DNA from: Pararhizobium sp. A13
GTDB taxonomy: Bacteria > Pseudomonadota > Alphaproteobacteria > Rhizobiales > Rhizobiaceae
Direction of reading: 5' to 3'
DNA: 64,000 nt
NCBI RefSeq assembly: GCF_040126305.1
Contig: NZ_CP149510.1
Coordinates: 3,607,001 to 3,671,000 of the forward strand
Both the position numbers and the translations under genes were made by a program. Within the stretch, counting starts at the first letter, position 1; each line of letters opens with the position of its first letter. Below, one piece after another: positions 53,634-62,475 of this stretch. The notes under the pieces were generated by a model. That model did not search any database. It was not told the DNA's origin and saw only the letters and a list, made by a program, of their open reading frames with translations.

Positions 53634-54764
53634 TCAGCGCACGATCGTCAGGGTTTCGGCAGCCCGCGTGATCGCGGTATAGAGCCAGCGCTCGCGTGTA
53701 TCGCGGAAGGCCCAGCTCTCGTCGAACAGCACGACGTCGTTCCATTGCGAGCCTTGAGCCTTGTGCACCGTCAGCGCATAGCCGTAGTCGAATTCATCGT
53801 AGCGCTTGCGCGTCGACCACGGAATTTCCCCTTCGACATCCTCGAAGGCGGTCTTCAACAGCTTGATCTTGGCGGCACCCCGATCCATGTCGTCGTCTTC
53901 CGGGCGGATCATCAGATTGATGCCGGGCTTCACTGTCTCCTTGGACGAGGTCATCACCTGCCAGAGCGAGCCATTGAGCAGCCCCTTGGCCGGGTCGTTG
54001 CGCAGGCAGACGAGCTTGTCGCCGGACTGCGGATAGTCGGTCGTAAATCCCTTCAATTCCCGCAGGCGCATATTGTAGCGCCGCCGTGTCTTGTTGGTGC
54101 CGACCAGCACCTGGTCGGCCTCGAGCACCAGGCTCTGCGTCACCTCGTTCTTCGAAATCACCTTGGCCGTCGTGCCGTAGTCGCCATGCATGATCTCCTT
54201 GCCCTCGCGCACATGCATGGCAAGCTGGATGATCGGATTGTCGCGCGCCTGGCGGTGAATGTCCGTCAGCAGGTAATCCGGCTCCTCGTTGGTAAAGTAG
54301 CCGCCGCCGGACACGGGCGGAAGCTGGCCGGGGTCGCCAAGCACCAGGATCGGCGTTCCGAAACTCATCAGATCCTTGCCGAGCGCCTCGTCGACCATCG
54401 AGCACTCGTCGACGATGATCAATGCCGCCTTGGCGACGGGCGACTGCCGGTTGATGGCAAACATCGGCGCGATCGAGGTCTTGCCGGTCTCCTCGTCGGA
54501 GACCTCCTCCTCGCCGCGTGGCCGATAAATCAGAGAATGGATCGTCCTGGCGTTGGTCGCCCCCTTGGAGCGCAGCACCTGTGCGGCCTTGCCGGTGAAG
54601 GCGGCAAACAGCACATCGCCATCCACGTGCTCGGCGAAATGGCGCGCAAGCGTGGTCTTGCCCGTCCCGGCATAGCCGAACAGCCGGAAGAGCGGCGAGC
54701 GCCCTTCCTTCAGCCAGCGTGAAACGGCCTTGAGGGCCTCATCCTGTTGCGGTGCGAATTCCAT
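53634..54764 (-). CDS. RecD/UvrD-type DNA helicase
   Basis: A 376-residue ATP-dependent superfamily-1 helicase. Walker A is GYAGTGKTTLARHFA near residue 30, Walker B IIVDECSMVD, and motif III LVLGDPGQLPPV. The C-terminal UvrD_C_2 part has YALTVHKAQGSQWNDVVLF and ALYTAITRA-like LYTAITRAAETL. It is RecD-like but lacks the N-terminal RecD domain, so a stand-alone DNA repair or processing function is likely. ATG at 54764. It is divergent from the AbrB-family gene. Confidence 0.88.
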   Translation of the reverse strand: MEFAPQQDEALKAVSRWLKEGRSPLFRLFGYAGTGKTTLARHFAEHVDGDVLFAAFTGKAAQVLRSKGATNARTIHSLIYRPRGEEEVSDEETGKTSIAPMFAINRQSPVAKAALIIVDECSMVDEALGKDLMSFGTPILVLGDPGQLPPVSGGGYFTNEEPDYLLTDIHRQARDNPIIQLAMHVREGKEIMHGDYGTTAKVISKNEVTQSLVLEADQVLVGTNKTRRRYNMRLRELKGFTTDYPQSGDKLVCLRNDPAKGLLNGSLWQVMTSSKETVKPGINLMIRPEDDDMDRGAAKIKLLKTAFEDVEGEIPWSTRKRYDEFDYGYALTVHKAQGSQWNDVVLFDESWAFRDTRERWLYTAITRAAETLTIVR

Positions 54765-54982
54765 CGTCGATCTATTGCCCGATTCGGGCGGGCCTGTCGC
54801 CCGGCTTGCACCTGAAGCCTCTGCCGGCACCCCGCCCGCGCGTTCAAAAAATTCGGACGTGTAGCGAAACACCGCAAGAAACTGCCACACGCCGCGCATA
54901 TCGCAAGGATACCGCCCATGATAATAATCCCCTCCGAGCCGCCTCCCAAGCGCTGCCTGTTCTGAATTCCGAAAGTGCCGAT

Positions 54983-56083
54983 GTGAGACCTGATCCTGCC
55001 GAAGACCCGTCCGCACCCGTAACGTCGGGTATCGGCCGCTGGCATGCCGCATTGCAATGGGGTCTGCTGCTCCTTCTCTCGGCCATTCTTGCCGGCTGTC
55101 TTGAACTCACCGGCATTCCCGCAGCTCTCCTGATGGGCCCCATGGTGGCCGGCGCCGTCGTCGGCATGAACGGCGGCACGATCCGCCTGCCGCGGCCGGC
55201 GCTTCTTTGTGGCCAGGCGCTGATCGGCACGATGATCGCCGAGACCATAAGCCCCGGCATTCTGGTCACCTTCTTCGCCAACTGGCCGCTGTTCCTCGCC
55301 ATCGTCGCCGCTGTCATCGCGATGAGCACGCTGAGCGGCTTCGTGATGAGCCGACTGAAGATCCTGCCGGGAACAACGGCGATCTGGGGCTCCTCGGCGG
55401 GTGCGGCGACATCGATGCTGGTCATGGCCGACGCCTACGGCGCCGACATCCGGCTCGTCGCCTTCATGCAATATCTGCGCGTCGTCTTCGTCGCCGCTGC
55501 CGCCTCGCTGGTCGCGCGGTACTGGGCGGAGGTCGACGCGGCCGGACAGGAGATCATCTGGTTCGGGCCGATCCATCTGATACCCTTCCTCGAAACGCTT
55601 GCCGTTGCCATTGTCGGCGGTTTTCTCGGCAAATGGCTGCGCGTCCCGGCCGGCGTCTTCCTCCTGCCCTTCCTGCTCGGTTCCGTTCTTAGCGCCTCAG
55701 GCATGCTGACGATCGAAATTCCCGAATGGCTGCTTGCCATCAGCTATGCCATGCTCGGCTGGAACATCGGCCTCGGCTTTACCCGGCCGATCCTCGCGCA
55801 TGCCCGCCGCGCGCTGCTACCGACGATCATCTCCATCCTCGTGCTGATGAGCTTTTCGGGACTGCTCGCATTCATCCTCGTAGAGACGGTCGGGATCGAT
55901 CCGCTGACAGCCTATCTTGCCACCAGCCCCGGCGGCATGGATTCGATCGCCATCATCGCCGCTTCCAGCAAGGTCGACGTGCCTTTCGTCATGGCGCTGC
56001 AGACGGCGCGGCTGCTGCTCGTCATGGCCGTCGGCCCGTCGCTCGCACGGTTTGTCGCTTCAAAGGCCACACCGCCGCGATAA
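54983..56083 (+). CDS. AbrB-family membrane protein
   Basis: A hydrophobic protein of about 366 residues with 9-10 helices. It belongs to the AbrB (putative ammonia monooxygenase/transporter-like) family, not the AbrB transition-state regulators. The duplicated pattern LTGIPAALLMGPMVAGAVVG, GQALIGTMIAE, and LATSPGGMDSIAIIAA is diagnostic. The start is uncertain: no ATG fits the frame, and GTG at 54983 gives the normal family length but lacks a good ribosome site. A separate 15-codon reading frame with AGGA upstream (ATG 54918) ends just before it and may couple translation. Confidence 0.8.
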   Translation: MRPDPAEDPSAPVTSGIGRWHAALQWGLLLLLSAILAGCLELTGIPAALLMGPMVAGAVVGMNGGTIRLPRPALLCGQALIGTMIAETISPGILVTFFANWPLFLAIVAAVIAMSTLSGFVMSRLKILPGTTAIWGSSAGAATSMLVMADAYGADIRLVAFMQYLRVVFVAAAASLVARYWAEVDAAGQEIIWFGPIHLIPFLETLAVAIVGGFLGKWLRVPAGVFLLPFLLGSVLSASGMLTIEIPEWLLAISYAMLGWNIGLGFTRPILAHARRALLPTIISILVLMSFSGLLAFILVETVGIDPLTAYLATSPGGMDSIAIIAASSKVDVPFVMALQTARLLLVMAVGPSLARFVASKATPPR

Positions 56084-56099
56084 GTTTTTCCGAAATGGC

Positions 56100-56130
56100 G
56101 GGAATAAGAAGCGGCCCGGATGTGTCTTAC
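56100..56130 (+). promoter_or_regulatory. Candidate ECF-type promoter before the sigma operon
   Basis: GGGAATAA (56100-56107) and GTCTTAC (56124-56130) are spaced by 16 bases, a form typical of ECF promoters. It stands 60 bases before the first gene of the COG4315/sigma/anti-sigma unit, as expected for autoregulation. Confidence 0.45.
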
Positions 56131-56189
56131 GTTTGAACCGACTCAAAAAGGGCGGTTCGTTCGGAACGATTTTAGAGAGGACACATCCG

Positions 56190-56564
56190 ATGAGATTTCT
56201 GCCGCTCGTTACTGCCTTTTCCATCGTGGCGGCCACCTCCGCCTTTGCCGCTCCGCCGGTCCAGACCGTCGAAACCGACAAGGGCAAGGTCATCGCCGCG
56301 GAAAACGGCATGACGCTCTACACCTACAAGAAGGATGAAAAGGGCGAATCCTATTGCTTTGATAAATGCGCCACCAACTGGCCACCCTATCTCGGCGGTG
56401 CATCCGCCAAGGCCGAAGGCGACTACACGCTCGTTGATCGCAAGGACGGCAAGAAACAATGGGCGCTCAAGGGCATGCCGCTCTACTTCTGGATCAAGGA
56501 CGCGAAAAAGGGCGACGCCACCGGTGACGGCGTAGGAAAGGTCTGGGATGCCGCACGCCCCTGA
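56190..56564 (+). CDS. COG4315-type secreted protein
   Basis: A 124-residue secreted protein. Its signal peptide ends TSAFAAPPV. The mature part has two copies of the COG4315 pattern: TDKGKVIAAENGMTLYTYKKDEKGES with CFDKCATNWPPY, and DRKDGKKQWALKGMPLYFWIKD. The ATG at 56190 follows AGAGAGGACACATCC. It is the first gene of the operon with the ECF sigma factor, and its 3' end overlaps the sigma gene by 17 bases. The function is unknown; periplasmic stress sensing or protection is a guess from its partners. Confidence 0.85.
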   Translation: MRFLPLVTAFSIVAATSAFAAPPVQTVETDKGKVIAAENGMTLYTYKKDEKGESYCFDKCATNWPPYLGGASAKAEGDYTLVDRKDGKKQWALKGMPLYFWIKDAKKGDATGDGVGKVWDAARP

Positions 56565-57102
56565 TGAGGGTTCTCGCGTGAGGGGGGCAAGCCCCCCTAA
56601 CGCGGAGACGTTTGAAAACCAGGTCCTGTCGTTGGTGCCGTCGCTGCGCCGCTATTCCCGCAGCCTTGCCAAGTCCGACAGTGACGGCGAAGACCTTTTG
56701 CAGGATTGCGTCGAGAAGGTTCTTGTCCGCCGCGGCCAGTGGCGCGGCATCAACCTGCGTGCCTGGGCTTTTACGATCATGACCAATCTCTACCGCGACC
56801 GCCACCGCCGCCTCATCCAGCATCCATCCGTCGAACTGGACGATACGCTGGGTCTGACGGCGGAGGATGTTTCCGGCGATCCGCTGGAAAAAACGCGGCT
56901 GCAGCAGGCGCTGAACGCGCTGACGCCGGACTATCGCGCCGTACTGATGCTCGTGGTTGTCGAGGGATATGCCTATCAGGACGTCGCCGACATGCTGTCG
57001 ATCCCGATCGGCACCGTTATGTCGCGCCTGTCACGGGCACGCCGGCAGATGGCCGCGCACCTTGCTGAGGACAATATTGTTACGCTGCGGAGACCGAAAT
57101 GA
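56548..57102 (+). CDS. ECF RNA polymerase sigma factor
   Basis: A 184-residue ECF sigma factor. Region 2 spans residues 25-95 (VPSLRRYSRSLAKSDSDGED, then NLRAWAFTIMTNLYRDRHR) and region 4 spans 115-170 (LNALTPDYRAVLMLVVVEGYAYQDVADMLSI). The ATG at 56548 has AGGAAAGG six bases upstream; a GTG at 56578 with GAGGG is a possible shorter start. The anti-sigma gene overlaps its end (ATGA at 57099). It probably drives its own operon from the element at 56100. Confidence 0.9.
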   Translation: MPHAPDEGSRVRGASPPNAETFENQVLSLVPSLRRYSRSLAKSDSDGEDLLQDCVEKVLVRRGQWRGINLRAWAFTIMTNLYRDRHRRLIQHPSVELDDTLGLTAEDVSGDPLEKTRLQQALNALTPDYRAVLMLVVVEGYAYQDVADMLSIPIGTVMSRLSRARRQMAAHLAEDNIVTLRRPK

Positions 57103-57893
57103 CAGACGAACACACCCCGGTCACCGAAGCCGACCTGCATGCCTTCGTCGATGGACGTCTCGACGATGACCGCCGGCGTCGGGTCGAACTCTTCCTGAAA
57201 GACCATCCGCAAGAAGCCGCCGAGGTTCAGCAATGGCAGGCGCAGGCCAAGGACCTGAAGGCTGCGTTTTCCAGCTATGCCCGTTTCGGCGAGAACGATC
57301 GCACCCTCCTGAATTCCAAGACGCAACCCGCGACGTTGGCATCCTTCCGGCGCGGCGCCGGCCTGCTTGCCGCATCGCTGCTGCTCTTCCTGTCCGGTGC
57401 CGCTGCGGGCATCTACGCCGACAGATTCTACGCGGGAAGCCCGCCGGTCGAGACCGCCTCGGCACTCGAAAGCCTTCCGGGCCAGTCGAAAACGGCATTT
57501 CTCGTCTATGCCAGCGAAAAGCGTCATCCGGTCGAGGTCGGCGCCGACGAAGAGGCCCATCTGGTCGCCTGGCTCGGCAAACGCCTCGACTACAAACTCG
57601 TCGCGCCCGATCTCCGGTCCCAGGGTTTCTCGCTTGTCGGCGGCAGGCTTGTGCCCGTCAATGGCAGGGCCGGCGCGATGCTGATGTATCAGGACGCCGC
57701 TGGGCAACGGCTCACGGTCCTTCTCGGCAAGAACCCGGAAAACGGCGAAACCAGTTTCAGATTCGAATCCTCGGGGTCCGTTGAGACATTCTACTGGATC
57801 GACGGCGAGATCGGCTACGCGGTCACCGGCGAAGTCACCCGCGCAAAACTGCAGGCGATCGCGGAGGAATGCTACCGGCAGTTCGAGAGCTAA
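57099..57893 (+). CDS. Anti-sigma factor (FecR/ChrR-like transmembrane)
   Basis: A 264-residue membrane anti-sigma factor. A cytoplasmic N-part (TEADLHAFVDGRLDDDRRRR, the anti-sigma zinc-less domain start) of 85 residues is followed by one membrane helix (GLLAASLLLFLSGAAAGIYA) near 100 and a periplasmic domain. It would hold the sigma factor of 56548 until an envelope signal arrives. The start overlaps the sigma stop (ATGA). The family label (anti-sigma, RseA-like) follows from position and topology. Confidence 0.85.
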   Translation: MTDEHTPVTEADLHAFVDGRLDDDRRRRVELFLKDHPQEAAEVQQWQAQAKDLKAAFSSYARFGENDRTLLNSKTQPATLASFRRGAGLLAASLLLFLSGAAAGIYADRFYAGSPPVETASALESLPGQSKTAFLVYASEKRHPVEVGADEEAHLVAWLGKRLDYKLVAPDLRSQGFSLVGGRLVPVNGRAGAMLMYQDAAGQRLTVLLGKNPENGETSFRFESSGSVETFYWIDGEIGYAVTGEVTRAKLQAIAEECYRQFES

Positions 57894-57936
57894 TCGCTCA
57901 AACAAAACGGCGTGTTCCCCAAAGTGCCGCGTTTCT

Positions 57937-59463
57937 TCAGCGAAACAACTTCAAGATCTGTGCGGCTGGGGCATTTTCCTGAGGCAAGCTTGCCATTCGA
58001 GCGACTGTCGCCTCCAGGATCTTTTGGTCGCTGATATCGCTGATGACACCGTACCATCGTTCCAAGTGACCCCTTGAATTGAAAAAAGGCTTTGCCCGGC
58101 TCAACACCCAACGCCATTCGCCGTCGTTCCATTTTATACGGAATTCGGTTGAAAACGGCTGTTGAGACGGGAGCCATGCGAGCCATTCCTGCCTTACCCT
58201 CGCCCTGTCTTGTTCGTGCATTCGCGCATACCAGTCAGTAATTCTATCAGCCATCGCGCTTGCTTCGCCAGCCCCGAGCGCCGGACTCATGTAGTCCACT
58301 TCACCTGATGGCTTCGCCGCCCATGCGACATTCGGACTAAGCTCCACGGAACGACGGAAGTGTTCCTCGTCTGCCTTCAGTGCGACCTGTGCCGCTTTGC
58401 GTTGCGTAATGTCGATTGCAGCGATTGACAATCCAATCGCATCACCCACGTCGTCGCAAACGCATTGGCAGGAGATGAGATAAGAGCGCCCCGATGCCCT
58501 GTCGCTGTATTCGTGGGATTTGATTGAACGTTCGTCTATGACGCGCTGAAGCAGACGAGTCATTGCCATCTTGTGACGCGCAGGCAATTTCTCCGATACA
58601 GGATGGCCGACTATGTCGGCTGCCGGCAGACCAAGAATTTGCGCCAGCCGGTCGTTGACGCTGACGTATCTGAGATCGAGATCTGCGAATCCAAGCGCGA
58701 TTGGCGCGTCTTTGTACAATGCTTCCAACTGATGGAATCTTTGCAAGGGCGAAACGCACGTCGATTTCCTCGGCATGCCTCCAGCGTGGGACGGAAACGA
58801 TCTGACGATTTCCGGCGCGGGCGCTGGTTTGCCAAATAGCCAGCCTTGAGCGATGTCACATCCCAGGCGCCGGAGGATGGTGGCTTGTTGCTCGGTTTCT
58901 ACACCCTCTGCAACAATCGTCATCCCTAGACTTTGGCCGAGTCCGATGACAGAGGCCACAATCTTACGACTGCCTGGGTCGGTTTCCATCGTCTGGACGA
59001 AACTGGCATCGATCTTAAGCGTCTCAAACGGAAACGCATGGAGCCTGGTTAGACTGGCAAACCCTGTTCCGAAATCGTCCAGTGCGACGGCTATTCCCAC
59101 AGATTTGAACCGCTGGACGGTCGTAAGAGCAACCCCGTCATCGCCGATCAAGGCGCTTTCGGTCATCTCGATATGGACGCGTCGCAAAGGAAATCCTGTC
59201 GGTTCGATAACCGCAATGACGAAATCGAAAAGATCCGGATCGCGAAATTGAATCGGCGAGAGATTGAATGCAAGGATCGGTTCACCGGGAAATTGAAGAG
59301 CCTCAGTGCATCCCTTGCTAAGAATTTGCCGCGTAAGCGGCCCGATTAAGCCGTACCGTTCAGCAGCCGGAATGAATTGGACAGGACCAATCGCTGGCAA
59401 AGCGGGGTCGACCCATCGCGCCAGAACCTCGAAACCGACGACCGACTCGTTCGATAGATCCAC
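57937..59463 (-). CDS. EAL-PAS-PAS protein (probable c-di-GMP phosphodiesterase)
   Basis: A protein of at least 508 residues. The EAL domain comes first: GFEVLARW, FNLSPIQF, HIEMTESAL, ALDDFGTGF, LKIDASFV, IVAEGVETE and AQGWLFGKP. Most metal and catalytic residues are kept, although the E-A-L triad reads EVL. Two PAS domains follow (near 245-350 and 370-490). The GTG at 59463 cuts the first EAL strand. In-frame sequence of the same domain (RFEPAFQPL) continues upstream to 59541, where only a CTG fits, behind GAGGGAA. The true start is unclear. Confidence 0.82.
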   Translation of the reverse strand: MDLSNESVVGFEVLARWVDPALPAIGPVQFIPAAERYGLIGPLTRQILSKGCTEALQFPGEPILAFNLSPIQFRDPDLFDFVIAVIEPTGFPLRRVHIEMTESALIGDDGVALTTVQRFKSVGIAVALDDFGTGFASLTRLHAFPFETLKIDASFVQTMETDPGSRKIVASVIGLGQSLGMTIVAEGVETEQQATILRRLGCDIAQGWLFGKPAPAPEIVRSFPSHAGGMPRKSTCVSPLQRFHQLEALYKDAPIALGFADLDLRYVSVNDRLAQILGLPAADIVGHPVSEKLPARHKMAMTRLLQRVIDERSIKSHEYSDRASGRSYLISCQCVCDDVGDAIGLSIAAIDITQRKAAQVALKADEEHFRRSVELSPNVAWAAKPSGEVDYMSPALGAGEASAMADRITDWYARMHEQDRARVRQEWLAWLPSQQPFSTEFRIKWNDGEWRWVLSRAKPFFNSRGHLERWYGVISDISDQKILEATVARMASLPQENAPAAQILKLFR

Positions 59464-59541
59464 AAGCGGCTGAAACGCGGGTTCGAACCGGCTGTGGCGA
59501 AGAGCATCTTTTAGTTTAGCTAAGGGTACAATTTGCGTCAG

Positions 59542-59808
59542 GGCTCGTTCCCTCAGAGTGGATTTTAGGCGGCGTTACAATAGATCACCCTACATTAGCG
59601 GCGAATGTCTTCATTTTTATTTAAACACGGCAGTATTTACCCGGCGATGAGTACGATACCGGGCATGAGCGGCGTCGGAACAAGAACTGTTCCAGCGCTT
59701 CATGGTCTCATGCCGGCGAAGCTCTCGCCAATGGCCGTGAATGCCTCGCCTCATCGCCATCGGCATGGGCGCGATCGGCGTTTGAAAACAGACTTTAGCG
59801 GTAGGGAA
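59542..59808. other. Intergenic stretch, no gene seen
   Basis: Between the upstream end of the EAL frame and the SRPBCC terminator I see no gene with a ribosome site. An AT-rich patch at 59600-59625 may be part of a promoter. Confidence 0.35.
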
Positions 59809-59836
59809 AAGGCAGGATACAGAAGCACCCTGCCTT
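59809..59836 (-). terminator. Terminator of the ArsR/SRPBCC operon
   Basis: AAGGCAGG (59809-59816) pairs with CCTGCCTT (59829-59836) around a 12-base loop. On the minus strand it follows the SRPBCC stop by five bases, and TTTTCCC follows. Confidence 0.65.
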
Positions 59837-59841
59837 CCCGC

Positions 59842-60336
59842 TCAGGCTGCCCGCTTTTTCAACTCCGGCAGAATCTTCTCAAGCCGGTCGTAGCTTGCGG
59901 CGACGCCCGATTCCATCGGCGACTTCAGGACGGCATCGCGGGCGGCGGCGGACGAATAGAGGATCGCCGTGGTCACCGTCGTTTTCCCGGCCGTCTCCGC
60001 GAAGCTTGTCGTCACATCCGCCTCGCCACCCGTCCAGTCCTGGTCGAAAAGCTCGGTATGGGCGATGCGCCTCGGTGCCTCGATCTCGCGGTAGGTACCG
60101 CCCATGCCCATGTCGACACCATCGGAATTCCGGCGCCAGACGTAGCGGAAGCGTCCGCCGACCCGCAGGTCGATCTCGCAGACCGGCATTTCCCAGCCAT
60201 CCGGACCCTTCAGCCAGCGCTTGACCAGTTCCGGCTTGGTGAAGGCGTCAAAGACCAGTTGGCTCGGCGCATCGAACGACCGTGTCATGACGATGCAGCG
60301 CTCGCCATCGGCGGTGATTGTCAAAGCCTGTGTCAT
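59842..60336 (-). CDS. SRPBCC/AHSA1-family protein
   Basis: A 164-residue START-like protein of the AHSA1 family. It has MTRSFDAPSQLVFDAFTKPELVKRWL at the N-terminus and the domain end DRLEKILPELKKRA. The fold binds small hydrophobic ligands; the role is usually unknown. It overlaps the ArsR gene by four bases (ATGA), so both are translated together. The ArsR/AHSA1 pair is common in proteobacteria and is thought to sense or bind the same molecule; that is inference. Confidence 0.88.
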   Translation of the reverse strand: MTQALTITADGERCIVMTRSFDAPSQLVFDAFTKPELVKRWLKGPDGWEMPVCEIDLRVGGRFRYVWRRNSDGVDMGMGGTYREIEAPRRIAHTELFDQDWTGGEADVTTSFAETAGKTTVTTAILYSSAAARDAVLKSPMESGVAASYDRLEKILPELKKRAA

Positions 60337-60698
60337 GTATCCTCATCTCCGTGCGTTGCGACGCCCGGTTGAATGGCCTTCATTTCGTCCAGCAAGGCGT
60401 CGAGGCGCTGGAACTGGCCCTCCCAGAAATGACGATAGTTTTCGAGCCACGCCGTCGCTTCCGACAACGGCTTGGCCTCCAGCCGGCATGGCCGGCGCTG
60501 CGCTTCGCGGCCGCGCGAAATCAGGCCGGCGCCTTCCAGCACCTTCAGATGCTTGGAAATCGCCGGCTGGCTTATCGAAAACGGCGCTGCAAGCTCCAGC
60601 ACCGAAGCCTCGCCGGAAGCCAGGCGCGCGAGAATGGCCCGGCGCGTCGGGTCGGCAAGAGCCGCAAACGTCATGTCCAATTGATGGGTCGCCTGCAT
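60333..60698 (-). CDS. ArsR-family transcriptional regulator
   Basis: A 121-residue winged-helix regulator (MTFAALADPTRRAILARLASG, VLELAAPFSISQPAISKHLKVLEGAGLI). It has no cysteine-rich metal site, so it is not a metal sensor of the ArsR/SmtB type. The ATG at 60698 is used; a TTG at 60710 is weaker. It is cotranscribed with the AHSA1 gene. Autoregulation is usual for this family; AT-rich DNA at 60715-60745 upstream could hold the promoter. Confidence 0.88.
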   Translation of the reverse strand: MQATHQLDMTFAALADPTRRAILARLASGEASVLELAAPFSISQPAISKHLKVLEGAGLISRGREAQRRPCRLEAKPLSEATAWLENYRHFWEGQFQRLDALLDEMKAIQPGVATHGDEDT

Positions 60699-60823
60699 TT
60701 CAATAACCAATCAGTTCTAAAACTACTTGGTTATATATAAATGCAAAGTCAGCACTTTGGCAAGCCCGCTTTGTGCGAGTTACTTGCTGCAACATGTTGC
60801 TGATTGAACGGGGAAAATTCGCC

Positions 60824-61195
60824 TCAGCGGGCCGGGTCGTTTTCCAGAAGGATCGGCTGGCCGTGCGGCGTCGCTTCCGCCGCTCTCTGCCAGCTTCGCG
60901 TCAGTTGGTCGAGCTGTGACTCTGACGCGATCGACAACTCCGTCACCAGGCGCGACAGGGCCGCAACCCAGCAGTCGAAATAATCGCTGCCATCCGCCTG
61001 GCGGCCCGGCCTGTAAAGCTCCTGCGACAGCACCTCGGCCCACTCGCTCCAGGAAAACACGCCCTTCTCATGCAGGCGCACGGTCATGGCGAAGGCTTCG
61101 GCCTGCCATGGCTCAGCAAAGACCGGATCGCCTTCCGGCGACTTCGGCAGTTGCGGCGAACCCGCCAGAAGGTTTGAAGGTTCATGCGCGTTCAA
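60824..61195 (-). CDS. Nitrile hydratase accessory protein (P14K-like)
   Basis: A 123-residue protein of the nitrile hydratase activator family, related in sequence to the beta subunit N-terminus: DPVFAEPWQAEAFAMTVRLHEKGVFSWSEWAEVL. In cobalt enzymes it forms a complex with the alpha subunit and helps insert cobalt. The TTG at 61195 is preferred because GGGAG lies seven bases before it; an ATG at 61213 is the alternative. It overlaps the end of the beta gene. It closes the alpha-beta-activator operon. Confidence 0.85.
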   Translation of the reverse strand: MNAHEPSNLLAGSPQLPKSPEGDPVFAEPWQAEAFAMTVRLHEKGVFSWSEWAEVLSQELYRPGRQADGSDYFDCWVAALSRLVTELSIASESQLDQLTRSWQRAAEATPHGQPILLENDPAR

Positions 61196-61841
61196 GATAG
61201 CTCTCCCAGGCATCGATCGAAACCGTCAGCGACGGATCGGCGCCCTCGCCCCAGATTTCGCCGGCGTCGAAGACAACCGTATACACCCATTGCGGGTTCT
61301 CGCCCTTTCCGTGCGCATTGTCGTCGGGAAAGACGAACGAGCCCTGCACCGCCTCGACGAGGCCCGTTTTCGCGCGCGCATAGCGCGGCAACCGCGTATG
61401 GGTCTCGGGATTGAAGTTCCTGGTCCGCACTTGCTGGCCGACCGCGAATACCGGGGCATGAGCCACGGGCCGGTCACACGGACCGCCCTTGGCCAATACG
61501 CCCGGCACCATATCCTCCGTCAAAATCCGCTTCGGTTTCCGGCCCTTTTCCAACATTTGGCCTTGCGCCAGTTCCTCCGCAGAGACGAAACCATGCCGTT
61601 TCAGCAGCGTTTTCAGCGCCCGTATCCAGATTTCATAATAGCTGGCAGAGAGATAGGTCGCCGGCGGCAGGCTTTCGCGGGCATGTCTGCTTTCGTCGAT
61701 CGTCCAGGCACCGAAGGCGCCGCAGGAGAGCGTCAGCCCGAGCGCACGCTTTTCCCATTCGGCATGAAAATAGGGCTCGTCCTTTTCCGGCGCGACCGGG
61801 CCGAGACCATGCTGCCCACCAAGGTCCTGCGCGCCGTTCAT
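61182..61841 (-). CDS. nthB: Nitrile hydratase subunit beta
   Basis: A 219-residue beta subunit. It opens [20 protein letters not shown], the family hallmark, and has [20 protein letters not shown]. The C-terminal SH3-like domain ends with [17 protein letters not shown]. It pairs with the alpha subunit to hydrate nitriles to amides. Its ATG overlaps the alpha-subunit stop (61838-61841). The activator gene overlaps its end. Confidence 0.92.
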   Translation of the reverse strand: MNGAQDLGGQHGLGPVAPEKDEPYFHAEWEKRALGLTLSCGAFGAWTIDESRHARESLPPATYLSASYYEIWIRALKTLLKRHGFVSAEELAQGQMLEKGRKPKRILTEDMVPGVLAKGGPCDRPVAHAPVFAVGQQVRTRNFNPETHTRLPRYARAKTGLVEAVQGSFVFPDDNAHGKGENPQWVYTVVFDAGEIWGEGADPSLTVSIDAWESYLERA

Positions 61842-62461
61842 TGGGTGTCTCCCACTTGTTTCGCGAGACCCGTTCCGATCATCGAATCGCGCGTCACCAG
61901 ATCGGCAAGCGCCTCCTGATCGAGCCCTTCCGTTCCCTCCGGCCGCTCCGGAATGACGATGTAACGCAGCTCTGCCGTCGAATCCCAGACGCGGATTTTC
62001 TTTGTTTCATGCAGGGTTAGCCCAAATTCCTCAAGTACGCCGCGTGGATTGATCACTGCGCGTGAACGATAAGGCGGCGCCTTGTACCAGACTGGCGGGA
62101 GGCCAAGCACCGCCCAAGGGTAACACGAGCATAGCGTGCAGACCACAAGGTTGTGCGTCTCCGGGGTGTTGAACACCGCCCGCATATGTTCGCCCTGCCG
62201 ACCGGTATAATCGAGGCTGGCGATCGCCGCCGTCGCGTCGCGGGCCAGCCAATCGGCAAAATCGGGCTCACTCCAGGCCTTGGCAACGACACGGGCACCG
62301 TTGCGTGGGCCGACCTTCGTTTCGTAAGTCTCGACGATCGCGTCGATCGCCGCCGGGTCGATCAGCCCCTTCTGCGTCAGCACCGTCTCCAGCGCCTTTA
62401 CCCGCGCCTGCATATCGGAAAAATGGTTGTCGTGATGGTCGTGGTCGTCGTGATCGTGCAT
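61838..62461 (-). CDS. nthA: Nitrile hydratase subunit alpha, cobalt type
   Basis: A 207-residue alpha subunit. The metal-binding claw is C-T-L-C-S-C at residues 108-113, in [15 protein letters not shown]. Threonine in the second position marks the cobalt type; iron enzymes have serine. The post-translationally oxidised cysteines ligate low-spin Co(III). The N-terminus [13 protein letters not shown] is strikingly His/Asp-rich. The ATG at 62461 follows GAGGACGCC and is preferred to 62479. No amidase or cobalt transporter is in the window. Confidence 0.92.
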   Translation of the reverse strand: MHDHDDHDHHDNHFSDMQARVKALETVLTQKGLIDPAAIDAIVETYETKVGPRNGARVVAKAWSEPDFADWLARDATAAIASLDYTGRQGEHMRAVFNTPETHNLVVCTLCSCYPWAVLGLPPVWYKAPPYRSRAVINPRGVLEEFGLTLHETKKIRVWDSTAELRYIVIPERPEGTEGLDQEALADLVTRDSMIGTGLAKQVGDTQ

Positions 62462-62475
62462 GGCGTCCTCGGATG

